Of a stretch of 64,000 bases of DNA, positions 62,067 to 64,000 are shown one piece after another. The stretch covers positions 61,952 to 125,951 of the forward strand of contig PBSL01000057.1 in assembly GCA_002726205.1 (NCBI GenBank), written 5' to 3'. The notes below the pieces were generated by a model that worked only from the letters and a program-made list of their open reading frames with translations, ran no database searches and was not told where the DNA came from. Position 1 is the stretch's first letter. Each line of letters opens with the position of its first letter. The translations under genes were made by a program, and so were the position numbers. The DNA comes from Planctomycetaceae bacterium (lineage in GTDB: Bacteria > Planctomycetota > Planctomycetia > Planctomycetales > Planctomycetaceae).

Positions 62067-64000
62067 ATGGACAAGCTGCGACCGATCTTGACTCACAAAT
62101 TCTGGATCCTGTTCGTCGTCGTTGTGGCGATCTCGATCGTGGGATGGAACAGTGGTGTGGGTTCGTTGTCGGAAGGGACCGACAAGAAGCGCAAGGAACT
62201 GGACGCGTCGTACCAGAAAGTGGCCAAGCTTCTGGCGGCTGGTGCACCCAATCAAAAGTGGATCCAACGGCTGACCGAGATCAACGGTCAGATGGTGGTG
62301 CGGACCACCACCGCGGCGAAAATGCAGTGGCAGACGCAGAAGCGGCTGAAGGTTTGGCCCGTTCGGATTGCCCGGTTGGCACCTCAATTTGAGTGCCCCG
62401 AAGACGTGTCGACGGTCAACGCGTTGCCCAGTCGCAATCGCAACATGGTCCGCACTTTCTACCGGTTGGATTACGAGCGAGAACTGGACAAGGTCTGGCT
62501 GCAGGTGGAGCCCGAGACAGCTCTCCAGGGGCCTCGCAAGGTGAGGTTCCTGCGACGGGATCTGCCGACGCCGGTCAATTACCCGTGGAAGCAGGACCCG
62601 TCGATCACCGAGATCTATTCGGCGCAGGAGGATCTATGGTTTCTGTCGTCGCTGCTGGGTGCCATCCGCGAAGTGAACTCCGGTACGGGTTCGATAGTTG
62701 ATTCGCACGTCAAGGAACTGCAACTGATCCAACTGTTCTCCGGTACCCGGTTGGCCGATGGCACTGCCGGTGGCGGTGGCGGTGGCGGTGGCGGTGCGAT
62801 GGGTGGAGCGATGGGTGGAGCGGGTGGAGCGGGTGGACCGATGGGCGGAGCGGGTGGCCCGATGGGCGGCGGCGGCGGCGGCGGCGGGCTTCCAGCTGGC
62901 CCCACGGGCGTGGCAGCCGGAGTTGGTGGTGGTGCATTCGCTGGAGCGGCAGGTGGAGGAGGCGGTCAATTGGCCTCCAACCAGTTCACCGTTTCGGTTG
63001 ATTACGATTTGGCCGAAGAATTCAGTAATGTCGTGATCGGTAGCCAGAAGGGCAATGGCGGTGATGCTTCTGGTGCTGATGGCGCCGGCGGCCCGATGGG
63101 CGGTGGTGGCCCGATGGGAGCCGGTGGTCCGATGGGCGGCGGTGGACCGATGGGAGCCGGTGGTCCGATGGGCGGCGGTGGACCGATGGGCGGCGGTGGC
63201 CCGATGGGAGCCGGTGGCCCGATGGGTGGTGGGGCACCTGCAGCGGGAAGTTCCTCGCAGGCACCACGCTATTGCGACGACAGCGAGTTTCGTCGGACCC
63301 GCGGGTTCAAGATTAAAGTCGTCCTTGATCACCGCAAATTACCGGAACTGATGGCGGCACTGACCCGTTCTCCTTGGCCGATCGAGATCATTCATGTGAA
63401 CCAGGGGCCGGCCGCGACCACGGTCTATCGCCCCAGTGAAGTGATTGCCGATAACGAAGAGGCCGGCCCGATGGGCGGCGGTGGCCCGATGGGCGGCGGT
63501 GGTCCGATGGGCGGACTGGGCGGACTGGGCGGTACACCGATGGGCGGTACACCGATGGGCGGACTGGGTGGTACACCAATGGGCGGTGGTGGCCCGATGG
63601 GTGGACTGGGCGGTTTGCCGATGGGCGGTGGTGGCCCGATGGGCGGCCTGGGTGGTACACCGATGGGCGGCGGAGGCGGTGGCAATGCCGCAAGTGTTGG
63701 TTTGCAGGCTCCTGGCGGCGGAACGCCGATGGGTGGAGGTGGATTCCAGGGTCCGATGGGGAAGATGCCTTCGACCGGTGGATTTGCCAGGTCGAACGTT
63801 GTACCGACAGAAAACCCTCACCTGGCTACCGTTGTAATCGTGGGCCTGATGACAATCTATAAACGGCCCGCTGTTGATCCCAACGCGACACCACCGGCGG
63901 CAGGGACCACACCACCGGCGGCAGGGACCACACCACCGGCGGCAGGGACCACACCACCGGCGGCAGGTGCTACACCACCGGCGGCAGGGACCACACCACC
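62067..64000 (+). CDS. repeat-rich membrane protein in PilO position (3' end missing)
   Basis: The frame is open to the window edge, so at least 644 residues are visible. The ATG of MDKLRPILTHKFWILFVVVV is chosen; an in-frame ATG at 62052 is an alternative. One membrane helix (about 13-27) and a periplasmic part follow. Three blocks of Gly-rich repeats built from PMGG, PMGGGG, PMGAGG and PMGGLGG units interrupt two ordinary alpha/beta segments (about 305-345 and 415-465). At the edge a TPPAAGT heptad repeats at least five times. In pilMNOPQ operons PilO follows PilN, so this may be a highly expanded PilO-like subunit; no PilO motif was recognised. Confidence 0.7.
   Translation, partial: MDKLRPILTHKFWILFVVVVAISIVGWNSGVGSLSEGTDKKRKELDASYQKVAKLLAAGAPNQKWIQRLTEINGQMVVRTTTAAKMQWQTQKRLKVWPVRIARLAPQFECPEDVSTVNALPSRNRNMVRTFYRLDYERELDKVWLQVEPETALQGPRKVRFLRRDLPTPVNYPWKQDPSITEIYSAQEDLWFLSSLLGAIREVNSGTGSIVDSHVKELQLIQLFSGTRLADGTAGGGGGGGGGAMGGAMGGAGGAGGPMGGAGGPMGGGGGGGGLPAGPTGVAAGVGGGAFAGAAGGGGGQLASNQFTVSVDYDLAEEFSNVVIGSQKGNGGDASGADGAGGPMGGGGPMGAGGPMGGGGPMGAGGPMGGGGPMGGGGPMGAGGPMGGGAPAAGSSSQAPRYCDDSEFRRTRGFKIKVVLDHRKLPELMAALTRSPWPIEIIHVNQGPAATTVYRPSEVIADNEEAGPMGGGGPMGGGGPMGGLGGLGGTPMGGTPMGGLGGTPMGGGGPMGGLGGLPMGGGGPMGGLGGTPMGGGGGGNAASVGLQAPGGGTPMGGGGFQGPMGKMPSTGGFARSNVVPTENPHLATVVIVGLMTIYKRPAVDPNATPPAAGTTPPAAGTTPPAAGTTPPAAGATPPAAGTTP
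62769..62888 (+). repeat. Gly/Met/Pro repeat block 1
   Basis: Codes for poly-Gly, then GGAMGGAMGGAGG and GPMGG units inside the repeat-rich gene. Confidence 0.8.
63084..63234 (+). repeat. PMG(A)GG repeat block 2
   Basis: About ten PMGGG or PMGAG units, each 15 bp. Codons vary (GGC, GGT, GGA), so the repeat is kept at protein level as well as DNA level. Confidence 0.8.
63464..63683 (+). repeat. PMGGGG/PMGGLGG/TPMGG repeat block 3
   Basis: Longest block, mixing GPMGGGG, GLGGLGG and GTPMGG units with no single period. Confidence 0.8.
63888..64000 (+). repeat. 21-bp tandem repeat coding TPPAAGT, runs past the window edge
   Basis: At least five near-identical copies of ACACCACCGGCGGCAGGGAC plus one base; the fourth copy reads GGTGCT instead of GGGACC. 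The near-identity at DNA level, unlike the PMG blocks, suggests recent expansion and a likely length polymorphism. Confidence 0.9.

Noticed and set aside
63388..63693. His/Arg/Pro-rich and Pro-rich frames opposite the PMG repeats
   Set aside because: They arise from the repeat sequence read in other frames.
63888..64000. CRISPR-like array
   Set aside because: The repeats are contiguous, without spacers, and are in frame as TPPAAGT codons.

Overview
The window is about 64 kb of GC-rich DNA from a member of the Planctomycetota (Planctomycetia). The evidence is the gene content: a DUF1549/DUF1553-DUF1501 pair with a CxxCH motif, a DUF1559 prepilin-type protein, BatA/vWA/coiled-coil membrane proteins, many Gfo/Idh and TIM-barrel sugar epimerases, a divergent Hanks-type kinase, and a fused PilM-PilN protein. 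I see no transposase, integrase, phage gene, CRISPR array or rRNA, so this looks like ordinary chromosome.

Layout. 1-11.1 kb: a plus-strand Bat-like operon (two vWA membrane proteins, a giant coiled-coil membrane protein, a PA14/PKD/TPR exported protein and a small exported protein), followed by a Gfo/Idh oxidoreductase. 12.3-24.2 kb: minus-strand genes, namely an SGNH-like protein, the operon DUF1549/1553 -> DUF1501 -> WD40, a DUF6282 hydrolase, then HlyD -> PqqD-M50-HlyD-PDZ -> amidohydrolase, and a HEAT-repeat membrane protein. 24.4-33 kb: tRNA-Arg(ACG), a PhoD-like phosphatase, lepA, a B12-radical SAM enzyme, a CopZ-like Zn/[2Fe-2S] protein, a DUF1559 prepilin gene behind a Fur-box-like palindrome, and a lipoprotein. 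33.3-42.3 kb: xylA, a STAS-like protein, citrate synthase, a tandem double-HlyD protein and a convergent TolC-family protein. 42.4-49.5 kb: a kinase, a cupin, a Tat-exported protein, a five-Asp-box sialidase-like protein, two sugar epimerases and tRNA-Phe. 49.6-59.4 kb: mnmE, yidC, a phosphoesterase, an NtrC-type regulator, cmk and a GH38-like protein. 59.8-64 kb: a type IV pilus-like locus (PilM-PilN fusion, then a repeat-rich membrane protein running off the window).

The most novel signal is a roughly 137-bp module present twice (about 43.7 and 45.8 kb). Each copy has a promoter-like pair with a 17-bp spacer, a Shine-Dalgarno and a GTG-started small ORF beginning V(Q/H)RV(N/T)AR. The small ORF ends in a 4-nt overlap with the start of the downstream gene, a cupin in one case and a sialidase-like gene in the other. 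This looks like a transplanted promoter plus coupled leader peptide. Other points of interest are three convergent gene pairs that share one CTAG as a double stop, the PqqD-M50-HlyD-PDZ fusion, and the repeat-rich protein in the PilO position. Starts were chosen from Shine-Dalgarno sites, signal peptides and family lengths; all functional calls come from reading motifs, not from searches.
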